From Firmicutes bacterium UBA5454 (GTDB lineage Bacteria > Bacillota > Clostridia > Caldicoprobacterales > DTU083): DNA of 13,405 bases. How positions within the stretch are numbered: position 1 is the first letter of the stretch; each line of letters starts with the position of its first letter. Of the stretch, positions 13,287 through 13,405 are shown one piece after another. Where the stretch lies: positions 480 through 13,884 of the forward strand of contig DIQU01000016.1 of the NCBI GenBank assembly GCA_002426555.1. The letters are read 5' to 3'. The notes beneath the pieces were generated by a model. That model was not told the DNA's origin, did not search any database, and saw nothing but the letters and a program-made list of their open reading frames with translations. Made by a program: the position numbers and the translations under genes.

Positions 13287-13405
13287 TTTGAAAAACCAAG
13301 ATTCGTAATCTGTATCTGCCCCGGAACTCGAAGTATGGGTAAAAAGTGAAAGGAACAAGAGACATGCTCGAAAGCTGGAAAGCCATATGAAGATTATCGC
13401 AAAAA

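Overview
The window reads as chromosome of a low-to-mid GC, Gram-positive anaerobe-type Firmicute (Clostridia-like). The basis is a classic SecA with a C-terminal zinc tail, a long-form hibernation factor (HPF), strong AGGAGG-type ribosome binding sites, sigma-A and sigma-H style promoters, a lipoprotein-type solute-binding protein, and a two-zinc-knuckle protein typical of Clostridia. I cannot name the genus from sequence alone.

The housekeeping backbone is entirely on the minus strand. Reading in the direction of transcription from the right edge, there is a small zinc-ribbon protein (13132-12845) behind a near-consensus sigma-A promoter and a possible 17-codon leader ORF. Next is a 430-base intergenic region with a cluster of DnaA boxes, then a polar amino acid ABC importer (binding lipoprotein, permease, ATPase) followed by a small two-helix membrane protein. 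After these come hpf behind a sigma-H-type promoter, and finally secA (2762-72). hpf and secA are commonly neighbours in Firmicutes, but here about 5.7 kb separates them.

That 5.7 kb interval (about 2820-8560) is an accessory block, mostly decayed and mostly on the plus strand. It holds the C-terminal part of a family 4 glycoside hydrolase and the C-terminal tip of a probable sugar-binding lipoprotein, both cut at the same point (about 3660). These are followed by a truncated and frameshifted sensor of the AraC-associated membrane type, a fragment of a class C beta-lactamase-like serine hydrolase, and an apparently intact aminoglycoside 3-N-acetyltransferase-family gene. The block continues with a fused remnant of an IS91-associated integrase and IS91-type transposase, an intact DUF5107/TPR-type carbohydrate-related protein of 682 residues, and fragments resembling IS1634 and IS3 transposases. 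It looks like the scar of a carbohydrate-utilisation and mobile-element island inserted between hpf and secA, which keeps the hpf terminator and a candidate secA promoter at its two edges.

The points most worth a second look are the DnaA-box cluster at 12541-12746 far from any visible dnaA, the shared breakpoint of the two sugar-gene remnants, the acetyltransferase running in frame into the integrase remnant, the sigma-H promoter of hpf, and the possible leader peptide of the zinc-ribbon gene. I did not find a complete undescribed system; most of the novelty here is in rearrangement history and regulatory DNA.
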